Shown: piece by piece, positions 29,206 to 39,504 of the stretch
Layout of the letters: each line of letters begins with the position of its first letter
How positions within the stretch are numbered: position 1 is the stretch's first letter
Source of the DNA: Hyphomicrobiales bacterium
Lineage (GTDB): Bacteria > Pseudomonadota > Alphaproteobacteria > Rhizobiales > Methyloligellaceae
Direction of reading: 5' to 3'
Assembly (NCBI GenBank): GCA_021775555.1
Contig: JAJFHP010000036.1
Span: 1 to 64,000 of the forward strand
Length of the DNA stretch: 64,000 bases
Made by a program: the position numbers and the translations under genes
The notes under the pieces: generated by a model
The model's database searches: none
Seen by the model: only the letters and a program-made list of their open reading frames with translations
Told to the model about the DNA's origin: nothing

Positions 29206-30301
29206 GAAGAAGGCGCAAAAAAAATCTGCGGCGAAGATGCCCTCGCGCAGCACACTCATGAAGGTTCTGCTTCTCGGCGTCGTGCCTGCCATCGCGATCA
29301 TTGGCGCTGGCTACTACTGGCTTCAGGGCGCTCGCTACGTCGCTACGCAGAATGCCTATGTGAAAACCGATATAGCGAAACTGGCGGCGGAGGTATCCGG
29401 CCCGGCGGTGGAGGTGCGCGCCCATGCCCATATGCTGGTGAAGACGGGTGATGTGCTGGTGAAGATCAACCCGCGTCCGTTCAAGCTGGCCCTCGCACTG
29501 GCTGAAGCTGAACTGGATGAATCACGCCAGCAGGTTGAGATGTTGCGGGCCACGCTGGGCGAGGCAAAATACGAATTGGAAGAAGCGGAAGACCGCGCCG
29601 CCTATTTCCGCAAACGCTATGGCCGTCAGGTTGACCTGGCCAAGCGTGGCATCGTTGCCGCCACCCGCCACGACGAGTTGGAGAATGACGCCAATGCGTC
29701 TGAAGACCGGGTGGTTATGGCGCGGCAAAAAATCACCCGTATCCGAGCCTCTCTTGGTGGTGCTCCTGATAGACCGGTGGACGCTCATCCGCTGGTGCGC
29801 GCCAAGATTGCTGCCGTAAACCAGGCTCGGCTGGACCTTGAGCACACCACCGTGAAGTCCCCGTCAAGCGGCACGGTTGTCACTGTACCCCTGGTCCCTG
29901 GGGAGCAGATCACGGCATCCAAACCTTTGTTTGCCATCGTCACGGACAAGGCGCCCTGGGTGGACGCCAACTTCAAGGAAACCGAACTGACCCATGTGCG
30001 GGTCGGGCAGAGGGCCACGGTTGAGCTCGACACCTATCCCGGCGTGAGCTGGAGCGCGAAAGTTAAAAGCATCTCGCCTGCAACGGGTGCTGAATTCGCG
30101 ATATTGCCTCCGCAAAACGCTTCAGGAAACTGGGTCAAGGTGGTGCAGCGCCTGCCCGTGCGCCTGCAACTGGAGCCGCGCCCCGGTATGCCACCCCTGC
30201 GGGCTGGCATGACGGCCAATGTCACCATCGACACCGGCCAGGAGCGGTCGCTTGCGGATTTGCTCGGGGGTTTCACTGCGACGGCGAAGTCGGAAAAGTA
30301 G
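29198..30301 (+). CDS. HlyD/EmrA-family membrane fusion protein
   Basis: Single TM, YVKTDIAKLAAEVSGPAVEVRAHAHMLVKTGDVLVKINPRPFKLALALAEAELD; overlaps the marR stop. Confidence 0.92.
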   Translation: MPRKKAQKKSAAKMPSRSTLMKVLLLGVVPAIAIIGAGYYWLQGARYVATQNAYVKTDIAKLAAEVSGPAVEVRAHAHMLVKTGDVLVKINPRPFKLALALAEAELDESRQQVEMLRATLGEAKYELEEAEDRAAYFRKRYGRQVDLAKRGIVAATRHDELENDANASEDRVVMARQKITRIRASLGGAPDRPVDAHPLVRAKIAAVNQARLDLEHTTVKSPSSGTVVTVPLVPGEQITASKPLFAIVTDKAPWVDANFKETELTHVRVGQRATVELDTYPGVSWSAKVKSISPATGAEFAILPPQNASGNWVKVVQRLPVRLQLEPRPGMPPLRAGMTANVTIDTGQERSLADLLGGFTATAKSEK

Positions 30302-30306
30302 AGAGC

Positions 30307-30951
30307 TCAGGCTTCCTCCATCACTTCGAAATCACCAGATTCGGGATCGAGCATCAGCAACTCCCCGCCTGAAATATCGAACCAGCCGCCATGCAGCTGT
30401 AACCGGCCCTTGTCCTCCAGGATATTGACACAGGGAAAGGTTCGCAAATTCTCGATGGAATGGCGGATGGAGATGCGCTCGAGAGCCGTCTGGCGTTCGC
30501 TATCGGTCATGTAGCTGTTCGAGGCGACCGAGTTGGCGGCGGGGCGGAGCAGTTCCATCCACTTGCCGATAAAATCTCCAGGCGAGAGAGGCTCGGCGTT
30601 GGGATCGAGCGCTGCCTTGATGCCGCCGCAACGCCCGTGTCCCAGCACGAGGATATGTTTCACCTTGAGGACTTGTACTGCGAATTCCAGCGCGGCGGAG
30701 GTCGAGTGGTATTCGCCATCGGGCGTGTAGGGCGGGACGAGATTGGCGACATTCCGCACCACGAAGATTTCACCGGGCGCTGAATTGAACACGGTTTCGG
30801 GTGCCGCGCGGGAGTCGCAGCAGGAGATGACCATGCACTCCGGGGTCTGGCCGTCCTTTGCGAGTTGCCTGTAGCGCCTGCTTTCGTCTGCAAAACGGCC
30901 TTGCTTGAAGGCACGGTAGCCTTCGAGCAGGGATTGGGGGAAGTCGGTCAT
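30307..30951 (-). CDS. Beta-class carbonic anhydrase
   Basis: CMVISCCDSRAAPETVF...HILVLGHGRCGGIKAAL zinc-binding motifs. Confidence 0.95.
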   Translation of the reverse strand: MTDFPQSLLEGYRAFKQGRFADESRRYRQLAKDGQTPECMVISCCDSRAAPETVFNSAPGEIFVVRNVANLVPPYTPDGEYHSTSAALEFAVQVLKVKHILVLGHGRCGGIKAALDPNAEPLSPGDFIGKWMELLRPAANSVASNSYMTDSERQTALERISIRHSIENLRTFPCVNILEDKGRLQLHGGWFDISGGELLMLDPESGDFEVMEEA

Positions 30952-31295
30952 GATCTATTCTCCTTCCGCCGCTCCAGAAACTTCGGATTGGTGATCGCAA
31001 GTTCGGCTTCCAGATAGTTCAGCAGAATGTTCTGGAGATCTGAGTTTGAAGCCGTGGAGATTTTGCCTTTGCGTAGTGCTTTCGCAATGAATTCAAGGCT
31101 TTCCACGCTAAGGTTTTCAACCAAAGAATCGCCCGGATCGGGGTTTTCCAGGCGTCGCTGTGCAATGCCCAGAGCATTTGCGACCATCGCTCCCGCATAG
31201 CGCTTCGTAGAGGGGAGGTCTGGCGCGATCTCTTGTATGTAGGTCTCAAGTGCGATGTTCACCAGCGCCTCGGCCTGTTTCATTGTGTTGCTCAT
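30948..31295 (-). CDS. DUF6285-like small protein (LvaB-like candidate)
   Basis: 115 aa helical; stop overlaps the carbonic anhydrase start, start overlaps the stop of the phosphotransferase gene. Confidence 0.65.
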   Translation of the reverse strand: MSNTMKQAEALVNIALETYIQEIAPDLPSTKRYAGAMVANALGIAQRRLENPDPGDSLVENLSVESLEFIAKALRKGKISTASNSDLQNILLNYLEAELAITNPKFLERRKENRS

Positions 31296-32344
31296 GAGCC
31301 TGCCTCCAGTGCCATTATACCGGCAAGTGCTTCATGTTCCATTTCAGGTGCCATGATCCCCGTCAGCAGCAACTCTATCGAAGGCTCACCGCTGGTGATA
31401 TGGCGCTCGCCCTGCAACAGCGCCACCACGGCCCAGCGCGCAGAGGCGAGGATTTCCCAATAGGGGATGAGGTCTTCATCAAGCGGCGTTTCTGATTGCG
31501 CGTTGTAGCCGCGGGTAAAGGCTTTGCGTGAAGATACACCGCCGGCCTCGCGGTCGTCCGCACCAAAGCGCCAGCAGCGGGCATGGAACCAGCCCACATC
31601 CAGATGAGGGTCGCCCCAATGGCAGAATTCCCAATCGAGGATACCGGTGAGCTTGCCCTCGTCGACCATGTAGTTTCCGGTGCGAAAATCTCCGTGGCAC
31701 AGGGTAACGCGGGTTTTGGGCGGCGCGTTTTCTTCCAGCCAGCTGAGGATATATTCAAGGGCCGGGCGCGGCTCTGACAGCGTGTCCATATGGCTGCGCA
31801 TCTGCGCCAGCTGGACAAGCGCCGGGGAGGTTTCGGGAACTCTCAAGAATTCAAGGTCCTCGCCTGGCGGGTGCACGGAATGGATTTTGGCAATCTCCCG
31901 TCCAAGACATTCACCAAGAGCATCACCATGCTGGGCTATGAGCGGATCACGGACGAGGTTTCGTCCCTGAGCATCGCCAGTCAGAAGCCCGACAATGGCG
32001 AAAGGTGCACCGATCAGCTTCTCATCCCGCGAAACGGCGATGGGTTCAGGCACCATGGCGCCTGCCTCATGGGCAGCTTGCAGACAAAAATATTCGTTGG
32101 CGCGGTCATGGCTCATGGCCATGCGGGAGGCAGCATCCGTGCGCAGCGCCCAGCTCCGCGACCCCGCCTGTTGACCGCCGGTGACTGTGACATCAATCCG
32201 CCAGTTCTCACCAATGGCTCCGCCACCCAGGAGCTCGGCCTTTTCGATGGTGAGCGCGTCAGCGCCAAGCTCCGCACCCAGCCAGTTCTGAAGTGGCTCC
32301 AGATGCTCAGGGTCGAGAGTGCGGGGGCGGTTCGCGTGGGCCAT
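31292..32344 (-). CDS. APH/ACAD10-11-like phosphotransferase
   Basis: RVTLCHGDFRTGNYMVDEGKLTGILDWEFCHWGDPHLDVGWF: kinase HGDxxxxN and DWE motifs. Confidence 0.9.
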   Translation of the reverse strand: MAHANRPRTLDPEHLEPLQNWLGAELGADALTIEKAELLGGGAIGENWRIDVTVTGGQQAGSRSWALRTDAASRMAMSHDRANEYFCLQAAHEAGAMVPEPIAVSRDEKLIGAPFAIVGLLTGDAQGRNLVRDPLIAQHGDALGECLGREIAKIHSVHPPGEDLEFLRVPETSPALVQLAQMRSHMDTLSEPRPALEYILSWLEENAPPKTRVTLCHGDFRTGNYMVDEGKLTGILDWEFCHWGDPHLDVGWFHARCWRFGADDREAGGVSSRKAFTRGYNAQSETPLDEDLIPYWEILASARWAVVALLQGERHITSGEPSIELLLTGIMAPEMEHEALAGIMALEAGS

Positions 32345-32350
32345 GTGGGA

Positions 32351-33556
32351 TTAGCTGCCCCAGCTCCAGAAGTCGCGACCTTCCGCGCGGTAGGTGCTGG
32401 CGAGGACCATCTTGTGCACCTCGTCCGCGCCGTCGAGGATGCGGGCCTGCCTCGCATAGCGGTAAATCCATTCGAGGATCGTGTCTTTAGAGTAACCGCG
32501 CGCGCCATTGAGCTGGATCGCCGTATCAACAACCTTGTGCAGCATATTGGCGCAATGGACTTTCGCCATGGCAACCTCGGGCCGTGCGAAGTCTCCCTGG
32601 TCCAGTTTCCAGGCGGCGTTCATCACCAGCATTCGACCGATGTGAATTTCCTTGGCCATTTCACCCATCATCAGCTGGACAGACTCCCGGTCGGCCAGCT
32701 TGATGCCAAACCCTTCGCGCACATTGATGTAGTCCTGGGCAATCTCCATCGAGCGTTTGCTAAGACCAAGCCAGCGCATGCAGTGAGTGAGGCGCGCAGC
32801 GCCGAGGCGCATCTGCACCACCTTCATGCCGCGACCTACGTCCATCAAACGGTTTTCATCGGGAATTTCCACGTCGTGGAATTTCAGCTCGCAATGGCCG
32901 CCATGTTCTTCCGGTCCCATGATTGGCACCTTGCGGATCATTTCAACGCCGGGTGTATCCTTGTGAACCATGAAGGTGGTGAGTTCGCGGCGGTGCTCAT
33001 CCGAGGTCTTGGCGAGCACGATCAAATGATCCGCAACGCCCGCGCCCGTGATGAACCATTTATGGCCGTTGATGACCCAGGCATCGTTTCCCTTTGGCTT
33101 GGCCATGGTAAGGATCATGGTCGGGTCTGAACCACCGCCCGGGTGCGGCTCTGTCATGACAATGGCCCCGCGCGTGGTGCCATCAATAATGGGCTGCAGC
33201 CACTTTTCTTTTTGTGCTTCGGTGCCGACCTGGTTGAGCACCCGCATATTGCCATCATCGGGTGCAGCACAGTTGAAGCAGACAGGGCCGAAGATAGAGT
33301 AGTTCGCCTCTTCATACATGACGGCCTGGCCAACGAAAGGCAGCCCCATGCCGCCGCGCTCCTTGGGCACCTGCGGGCACCAGAGGCCGGCCTGTTTCAC
33401 TTTGGCGCGCACCTCATCGCACAAATCCATGCGGATGTTTTCATGCTCGTCATAGTTGTCCGGGTCGTCCTCAAGGGGCTGGATATGCTCTGACACGAAG
33501 GCCCGTGTGCGCTGGCGCACATTGTCTATTTCGCTTGTGAGGGAAAAATCAATCAT
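32351..33556 (-). CDS. Acyl-CoA dehydrogenase family protein
   Basis: ITGAGVADHLIVLAKTS..., QLNGARGYSKDTILEWIYRYARQARILDGADEVHKMVLA typical ACAD. Confidence 0.93.
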   Translation of the reverse strand: MIDFSLTSEIDNVRQRTRAFVSEHIQPLEDDPDNYDEHENIRMDLCDEVRAKVKQAGLWCPQVPKERGGMGLPFVGQAVMYEEANYSIFGPVCFNCAAPDDGNMRVLNQVGTEAQKEKWLQPIIDGTTRGAIVMTEPHPGGGSDPTMILTMAKPKGNDAWVINGHKWFITGAGVADHLIVLAKTSDEHRRELTTFMVHKDTPGVEMIRKVPIMGPEEHGGHCELKFHDVEIPDENRLMDVGRGMKVVQMRLGAARLTHCMRWLGLSKRSMEIAQDYINVREGFGIKLADRESVQLMMGEMAKEIHIGRMLVMNAAWKLDQGDFARPEVAMAKVHCANMLHKVVDTAIQLNGARGYSKDTILEWIYRYARQARILDGADEVHKMVLASTYRAEGRDFWSWGS

Positions 33557-33575
33557 GGGGCTCTGGATCCGGGCT

Positions 33576-34376
33576 CTAGTTCATTGAAAGGAGTGCACCG
33601 CCATCAACCGGGATGACCGTGCCTGTCATAAACGATCCGGCGTCCGAGGCAAGCAGCAGCAGGGGGCCATCCAGTTCGCTCTCTAAACCCAGCCGCTTCA
33701 TGGGAAATTTGGCAATCAGCTGCAGGCCCGTTTCGCTTTTGAGATAATCCTCGTTCAACTCGGTCGAAAAATAACCCGGCGCCAGCGCGTTCACCCGGAT
33801 ATTGTCGCGCGCCAGTTCCAGCGCCATTGCCCGCGTGAGGTGCGCGATTGCCGCCTTGGATGTCGCGTAGGGGGAGGTGGCTTTCACCACGTTGAAGGAC
33901 AGGACCGACGCGATGACGATGATCGATCCGCCAGTCTTGTTTTCCTGCATGCGCCGGGCCGCTTCGCGGCAGGTGCGCCAGACGCCATCAAGATTGGTGT
34001 TCATCACGTGACGCCACTGGTCCTCTTTCGTCTCGGTGAAGAAGGCGCGTTCGGTTACGCCTGCCGCAGGCACAAAAATCGTCACAGGCCCCAGTTCTTT
34101 TTCTGCCCTGTCGAATGCCGGAGTAATGGCCTCCGGGTCGGTGACGTCGAGTTCAATGGCGAGTGCTTTGCCGCCTTCGGATTCAATCACCTGCACCGTC
34201 TCCTTCAGCCGCTCTGTACGCCGGGCGGCCAGCGCCACCTTCGCTCCGGCTTTCGCAAGAGTTTGGGCAAAGTGCCGCCCAAGGCCGGAAGAGGCACCGG
34301 TAACGAGCGCGGTGTGGCCAGTGAGGTCAAAGCGGGCGGTCATGGTCATGAAGTATCCCGGGTCGGCTGGATGCAA
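33576..34376 (-). CDS. SDR-family oxidoreductase
   Basis: TGHTALVTGASSGLGRHFAQTLAKAGAKVALAARR; YATSKAAIAHLTRAMALELA. Confidence 0.93.
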   Translation of the reverse strand: MHPADPGYFMTMTARFDLTGHTALVTGASSGLGRHFAQTLAKAGAKVALAARRTERLKETVQVIESEGGKALAIELDVTDPEAITPAFDRAEKELGPVTIFVPAAGVTERAFFTETKEDQWRHVMNTNLDGVWRTCREAARRMQENKTGGSIIVIASVLSFNVVKATSPYATSKAAIAHLTRAMALELARDNIRVNALAPGYFSTELNEDYLKSETGLQLIAKFPMKRLGLESELDGPLLLLASDAGSFMTGTVIPVDGGALLSMN

Positions 34377-34468
34377 CTAAAGGCAGGCTCCGCAACAAAA
34401 GCAGAACTCACGTGAGCGTGCAAGCGAGGCAAGGGCAACATTTTGGGCTAGGGTCTAATGCGGAAACA

Positions 34469-35992
34469 ATGAGTGATTCCATGACCGGCAGCACAGCACC
34501 AGACGATAAAGACATACCACCCTTGCCACGCCCGTTTTCCGAACGGCTCAGGGCGGCTGTCATTGCACCCATAAAGGCCATGCGGCTGCGCTACCTACCA
34601 CTGCTGATGGTCTATTTTGCTTACGGCGCACTGGGGCTCGTTGGAATTGCCGAAAGCTTCTGGATCAAGCAGGAGCTGGCCCTGTCACCGGCTGATCTGG
34701 CAGCCCTCGGTGTCTGGCTAACTCTCCCCTGGACCATCAAGATGGTGTTCGGACAGATCGTCGACTCGGTCACGTTGTTCGGGTCGCAGCGGCGGATTTA
34801 TGTGTTTGCCGGGGCTGGACTGGTAGCGTCGGGTCTCCTGATCTTCGCCGGAGCCGCGGGTGGCTTGCTCCCCGCTTATGGTCTCGATTTTCTATACATC
34901 TCCGCCAAGCTCCTGATTGTCATCGGCATTGTGCTTCAGGACGTGGTGGCAGATGCCATGAGCACCGAGGTGGTGGACCGCGAAAACGCGGATGGTAGCC
35001 CGCGTCCGAAGAAAGACATAGAGTATGAGTTGGGCATGGTGCAGGTGCTCGGGCGGCTTGCACTCTCCTTTGGCATTTTCGCCGTGGCTGGTCTCGGCGG
35101 GGTGCTGGCGAAAGTCTATTCCTACCAGACCGTGTTTCTGCTCGGGCTCATTATTCCGGTTATTTCCATCACGGGTGCCCTGCTGGTGCGGCTGGAAGAC
35201 GTTCCCGTCAAGCCGATCGACTGGCGTATCCTTGGCGGGGGCGCCGGATTCGGTATCGTTGTCGCCATCTTTGGCCTTGGCGGTGTGCCTTACAATCAGG
35301 AACTCATCTTTCTTGTTTCCATGGGCGTCGTCATTGCCATGCTGTTCCGCGTGGTGGGTGATCTGGAGGCGGAAGCCAAGCGCAAGATCTTTTTCGCCGC
35401 CATCATCATCTTTATCTTCCGTTCAACGCCGGGAGTAGGAGAGGGCTATCGCTGGTTTTCCATCGACATGCTCGGCTTTGACGAAGCCTTCTTCGGCACA
35501 CTGGCGCAAATTGGCGCGGGGCTGGCCATGGTTGGCATATGGCTGCTGGCCGACACCATCACGAGGCGGCCTATCGCCAGTGTCCTGCTGTGGCTGACGG
35601 TGTTCTACACCATCCTCTCGCTGCCCAATGTGGCGCTTGTTTACCGGGTCGATGAATGGACGCAGGAGATGTTTGGCTTCGGCGCACATACGATAGCCCT
35701 CATCGATACGGCCGCTGAATCCCCCTTCGCGCAGCTCTCCATGATTCCCATGCTGACGCTGATCGCCATTCATGCACCTGCGGGCAAGCGCGCTACATGG
35801 TTCGCATTGATGGCGTCACTGATGAACCTGGCGCTTGTCGCCGGGCAGCTTCAAACCAAATATCTCAACTGGGTGTTTGCCGTTGACCGGGGTCAATATG
35901 CCGAGTTGCCGGTGCTTGTAGTCTCGGCGGTAGTGATTGGATTTGTCGTGCCAATGGTGGCAATCCTGTTGTTTGGACGCCGGGCAACGTGA
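34469..35992 (+). CDS. Folate-biopterin transporter (BT1/FBT)-like MFS membrane protein
   Basis: RYLPLLMVYFAYGALGLVGIAESFWIKQEL...; FRSTPGVGEGYRWFSIDMLGFDEAFFGTLAQIG typical of BT1-type transporters. Confidence 0.7.
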   Translation: MSDSMTGSTAPDDKDIPPLPRPFSERLRAAVIAPIKAMRLRYLPLLMVYFAYGALGLVGIAESFWIKQELALSPADLAALGVWLTLPWTIKMVFGQIVDSVTLFGSQRRIYVFAGAGLVASGLLIFAGAAGGLLPAYGLDFLYISAKLLIVIGIVLQDVVADAMSTEVVDRENADGSPRPKKDIEYELGMVQVLGRLALSFGIFAVAGLGGVLAKVYSYQTVFLLGLIIPVISITGALLVRLEDVPVKPIDWRILGGGAGFGIVVAIFGLGGVPYNQELIFLVSMGVVIAMLFRVVGDLEAEAKRKIFFAAIIIFIFRSTPGVGEGYRWFSIDMLGFDEAFFGTLAQIGAGLAMVGIWLLADTITRRPIASVLLWLTVFYTILSLPNVALVYRVDEWTQEMFGFGAHTIALIDTAAESPFAQLSMIPMLTLIAIHAPAGKRATWFALMASLMNLALVAGQLQTKYLNWVFAVDRGQYAELPVLVVSAVVIGFVVPMVAILLFGRRAT

Positions 35993-36017
35993 GAGGGTGT
36001 TTGATCAGGGTGAGGTG

Positions 36018-37481
36018 ATGAGCACGCAGACTGAAATATTCCGACGCCTTGTTTCGGACCGGTTGGGCGATCCGCCGGTCTGCCTGCCGCCTGACGCCAC
36101 GCTCAAGGAACTGGTTGAGCGCATGGAAGTGGAAACCGCGACCTGCGCGGTGATTGTCGACGATAGCTGGCGGCCCATAGGAATCATCACCGAGCAGGAT
36201 GTGACCCGGAAAATTGCCTTCCGGCTTGATCCTGAAATGCGTGTCTCGAAAATCATGACAACGCCGGTGGTGACCATTCAGCGGAGCGACTATCTTTATC
36301 ACGCGGTTGCTTTCATGAGACGGCGGAGCCTACGCCATATCCCGGTGCTCAGCGAAGAGGGGCTGGTGTGCGGCATGCTCTCTTTGAGCGAGGCACTGTC
36401 ATTCCTCTCCGAGCAGACGCTCGAGCTTATGCGCATGCTTACCCACGAGGCGACGCTGGAGGGATTGCGGGCAGTCAAGACGGCACAGGTGGAGCTGGCC
36501 GAGGCGCTGTTCAACGACAATGTACCGGTGCCTGAAGTTCAATCCCTTCTGACCGACATCAACCGCGATATTCATGCCCGCATTCTGCGCCGGCACCTTG
36601 CCGAGATGGAAACGGAGAAGAAGTGGGGCAAGCCGCCGGTGGAGTTTGCACTGATAATTCTGGGCTCAGGGGGAAGGGGTGAAAACTTTCTTTTTCCCGA
36701 TCAGGACAATGCTTTCATCCTGGACGATTACCCGGACGCCGACCATGCCCGCATCGACGCCTTCTATATCGAGCTGGCTGAACGCATGACAAAAGACCTG
36801 GGTGAAGTAGGTCTGACGTTATGCAAGGGCTATGTGATGGCGACCAACCCCGTATGGCGCAAGACGCTGAGCCAGTGGCGCGATCAGGTGGCCTACTGGA
36901 TGAGCTCACGCTCGCCGGCCACCTTGCGCTATTGCGATATTTTCTTCGACTTTTCTCACGGTTTCGGACGCGCGGGATATGCTGCTCAATTGCGTGAATA
37001 TGTGACGGAAATGGGCACGCGCAATCCCGGTTTCATCAAGGACATGTTTGCCATTCAGTCAGATCACAGCGTCGCTCTTGGCTGGTTCGGGCGGCTCATA
37101 ACCGAAGGCGATGAAGATGGTCATAATGGCATGATCAACCTGAAATATAACGGCACATTGCCATTGGTGGAGGCGGTCAGGCTGCTCTCACTCAAGCATG
37201 GCGTTGCGGAGACATCCACGCTTGGCCGCCTGAAGGCTCTGCGCCAATGTGACGCCATCGATGATGATCAATTTGATTACCTGACCGGCGGCCTCAACCA
37301 TCTCACCCGCCTGTTGCTGCGACAACAGCTCAAGGACTTTAACTCGGAAGAAAAAAAGGTCACAAATTTCGTGCCCAAGGCCAGCCTGTCAAAACGCGAG
37401 AAGGAATATCTCGCTGATTGTTTTCGCGCCATTCAGGATCTGCGCGGGCGGCTCTCATCGGATTTTTCCGGCGATTTTTGA
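36018..37481 (+). CDS. CBS-domain nucleotidyltransferase-like signal transduction protein (DUF294/GlnD-like)
   Basis: Two CBS motifs (DDSWRPIGIITEQDVTRKI; RRRSLRHIPVLSEEGLVCGMLS) then LGSGGRGENFLFPDQDNAFILDDY nucleotidyltransferase motif. Confidence 0.88.
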   Translation: MSTQTEIFRRLVSDRLGDPPVCLPPDATLKELVERMEVETATCAVIVDDSWRPIGIITEQDVTRKIAFRLDPEMRVSKIMTTPVVTIQRSDYLYHAVAFMRRRSLRHIPVLSEEGLVCGMLSLSEALSFLSEQTLELMRMLTHEATLEGLRAVKTAQVELAEALFNDNVPVPEVQSLLTDINRDIHARILRRHLAEMETEKKWGKPPVEFALIILGSGGRGENFLFPDQDNAFILDDYPDADHARIDAFYIELAERMTKDLGEVGLTLCKGYVMATNPVWRKTLSQWRDQVAYWMSSRSPATLRYCDIFFDFSHGFGRAGYAAQLREYVTEMGTRNPGFIKDMFAIQSDHSVALGWFGRLITEGDEDGHNGMINLKYNGTLPLVEAVRLLSLKHGVAETSTLGRLKALRQCDAIDDDQFDYLTGGLNHLTRLLLRQQLKDFNSEEKKVTNFVPKASLSKREKEYLADCFRAIQDLRGRLSSDFSGDF

Positions 37482-37492
37482 GATATGGGAAG

Positions 37493-38842
37493 TTAGCCAG
37501 TCAGCTCGAATGAGGCTTTAAGTCCCCCTAGATTCGAACGCCCCAGCGTGAGTTTTTGCCCGTAGTGATCGAGGACATCGCTTACGATGGCGAGCCCGAG
37601 ACCAGTACCAACGCCAGAGCTGTCGAGCCGATTGCCGCGACTGGTGACAGCCTTGAGTTGGGCTTCGGCAATTCCCGGACCATCATCTTCCACATCGAAC
37701 CGGACCAGTGAGTTGTGTTGAATGGCATGAACACGCACTTTTTTATTTGCATGACGCACGGCGTTTTCCAGAAGGTTCCCTAAAATCTCGTTCAGATCAT
37801 CGGATTCTATGCTTACGGCGAGACCAGATTTGATGTTGGTTGTGAACTTGATGGTTTCACCCTGTGGCGTCCGTTTTAAAGTGCCGATGAGGCCTTGAAG
37901 GGCCGTGCCGACTTCGATTGCCTCCGGGGGCCTGATATTCCTGATGCGGGAGCGCGTCAGTTCCCGGTCGATATGACCGCGCATCAGGGTGGCGGTGCGC
38001 TCGATCTCGTTGGCTGTTTCGTGGTCACCCTTGTCGCGCAGTCGTTTTGCATCGCCCAGGAGGGCTGTCAGGGGTGTCTTGAATCCGTGGGCTAAATCCG
38101 CTGCTCTGTCGCGTGCCCTCTGCATGGTCTTGTCCTGGGCCGCGAGCAGGTCATTCACTTCCTCAGCCAACGGTGCAATCTCGGATGGGACGTGAACATC
38201 GAGCCTGTTGCTTTTACCTTCGCGAATGTCTGTCAATCCATGCCTGATCTGCTTGAGGGGCTTGAGACCGACATTCACCTGTATCCACGCAGCAAGAATC
38301 AGGATTACCGCGAGGATCAGCAATGAGATCGTGACGTCTGTGGCAAAGTCCGTGCTCATGGCGGCTATGTCGGCGCGGTCAATCGCAACGGCGAGACGGA
38401 GGATTTTGTCCCCCTTGCCCGTATCGAAAACCAGCCGGCGCTCGTGGATAAGCAGGTTGGCATTCTGCGGTCCGGAGATGTCATGAATATGGATGGTGCC
38501 GATGGACGGTGTATCCACCGGGAGGTCAAGATGAGTGTCCCAAAGGGAGCGCGAACGCGTATGGGTGGCCGATTTCTCATCGGTAATCTGCCAGTAGAGC
38601 CCGCTGTATACCTGGTCGAAACGCGGGTCGGCGAGTTTACCGTCAAGCCGGGGAGTTTGGTCCGCGTTGAAGATAATCCGGGAGGCGATCTGGTTGAGAT
38701 AGGTATCGAGCTCAGATCCTATGCGACGCTCGACATGTCTTTCAAACAGCTGGACCAGACCGATACCGGCAATCGCCAGAGCCAGCAATATGGCGGCTGA
38801 TGCAACCAGCAGAAGTCGTACCCGGAGGGAGCGGGCTTTCAT
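37493..38842 (-). CDS. Sensor histidine kinase (FeuQ/PhoQ-like)
   Basis: Two TM segments, HAMP, RAADLAHGFKTPLTALLGD H-box, DDGPGIAEAQL, GTGLGLAIVSDVLDHYG. Confidence 0.92.
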   Translation of the reverse strand: MKARSLRVRLLLVASAAILLALAIAGIGLVQLFERHVERRIGSELDTYLNQIASRIIFNADQTPRLDGKLADPRFDQVYSGLYWQITDEKSATHTRSRSLWDTHLDLPVDTPSIGTIHIHDISGPQNANLLIHERRLVFDTGKGDKILRLAVAIDRADIAAMSTDFATDVTISLLILAVILILAAWIQVNVGLKPLKQIRHGLTDIREGKSNRLDVHVPSEIAPLAEEVNDLLAAQDKTMQRARDRAADLAHGFKTPLTALLGDAKRLRDKGDHETANEIERTATLMRGHIDRELTRSRIRNIRPPEAIEVGTALQGLIGTLKRTPQGETIKFTTNIKSGLAVSIESDDLNEILGNLLENAVRHANKKVRVHAIQHNSLVRFDVEDDGPGIAEAQLKAVTSRGNRLDSSGVGTGLGLAIVSDVLDHYGQKLTLGRSNLGGLKASFELTG

Positions 38843-39504
38843 TGTCCCGCGGCCTCGATGAGGTAGCCGAAGCCGCGCCGGGTCTCAATCAGGTCTACGC
38901 CAAGCTTGCGCCTGACACGGCCTACGAGCACTTCCACCGCGTTTGATTCACGCTCCTCATAGGAGCCATGCAACTGCTCGGCAAGTTCCTGCTGCGGGAC
39001 GACGCGGCCCGCGTGGTGCATCAGGTACGAGAGCAGGCGGTATTCCTGAGGCGACAGGGACTTGGGAACGCCGCCAACGGTGACCCGCATCTGTTTTGGG
39101 TCAACAACCACCTCGCCGATTGCAATCGATGGCGCGGCGTGACCGGCTGAACGCCGGATAACTGCGCGTAACCGTGCCAGCAGTTCATCCATTTCGAATG
39201 GTTTTGGGAGATAATCGTCTGCCCCGGCATCGATGCCTTCCACGCGCTCGCTCCATGTTCCTCTGGCCGTCAGGACCAGAATGGGAAACGCTCTGCCGTT
39301 TGCGCGCCATTTCTTGAGGATTGCGAGACCGTCCATGCCCGGCAGGCCAAGATCGAGAATGACCGCCGAATAGTCTTCCGTGTCGCCTTTGAACCAGGCG
39401 TCTTCACCATCGCTGGCATGGTCAGTGGCGTAACCCGCGCTCGTCAGGGTTTCGATTACATCACGGGATATCCGCGGGTCATCCTCGACAACAAGAACTC
39501 TCAT
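38839..39504 (-). CDS. OmpR-family response regulator
   Basis: MRVLVVEDDPRISRDVIETL...VILDLGLPGMDGL...KPFEMDELLARLRA plus winged-helix C-terminus. Confidence 0.95.
   Translation of the reverse strand: MRVLVVEDDPRISRDVIETLTSAGYATDHASDGEDAWFKGDTEDYSAVILDLGLPGMDGLAILKKWRANGRAFPILVLTARGTWSERVEGIDAGADDYLPKPFEMDELLARLRAVIRRSAGHAAPSIAIGEVVVDPKQMRVTVGGVPKSLSPQEYRLLSYLMHHAGRVVPQQELAEQLHGSYEERESNAVEVLVGRVRRKLGVDLIETRRGFGYLIEAAGQ

Noticed and set aside
31790-33130. 446-aa plus-strand ORF
   Set aside because: Antisense to the well-supported phosphotransferase and acyl-CoA dehydrogenase genes; no recognisable domain; long antisense ORFs are expected in GC-rich DNA.
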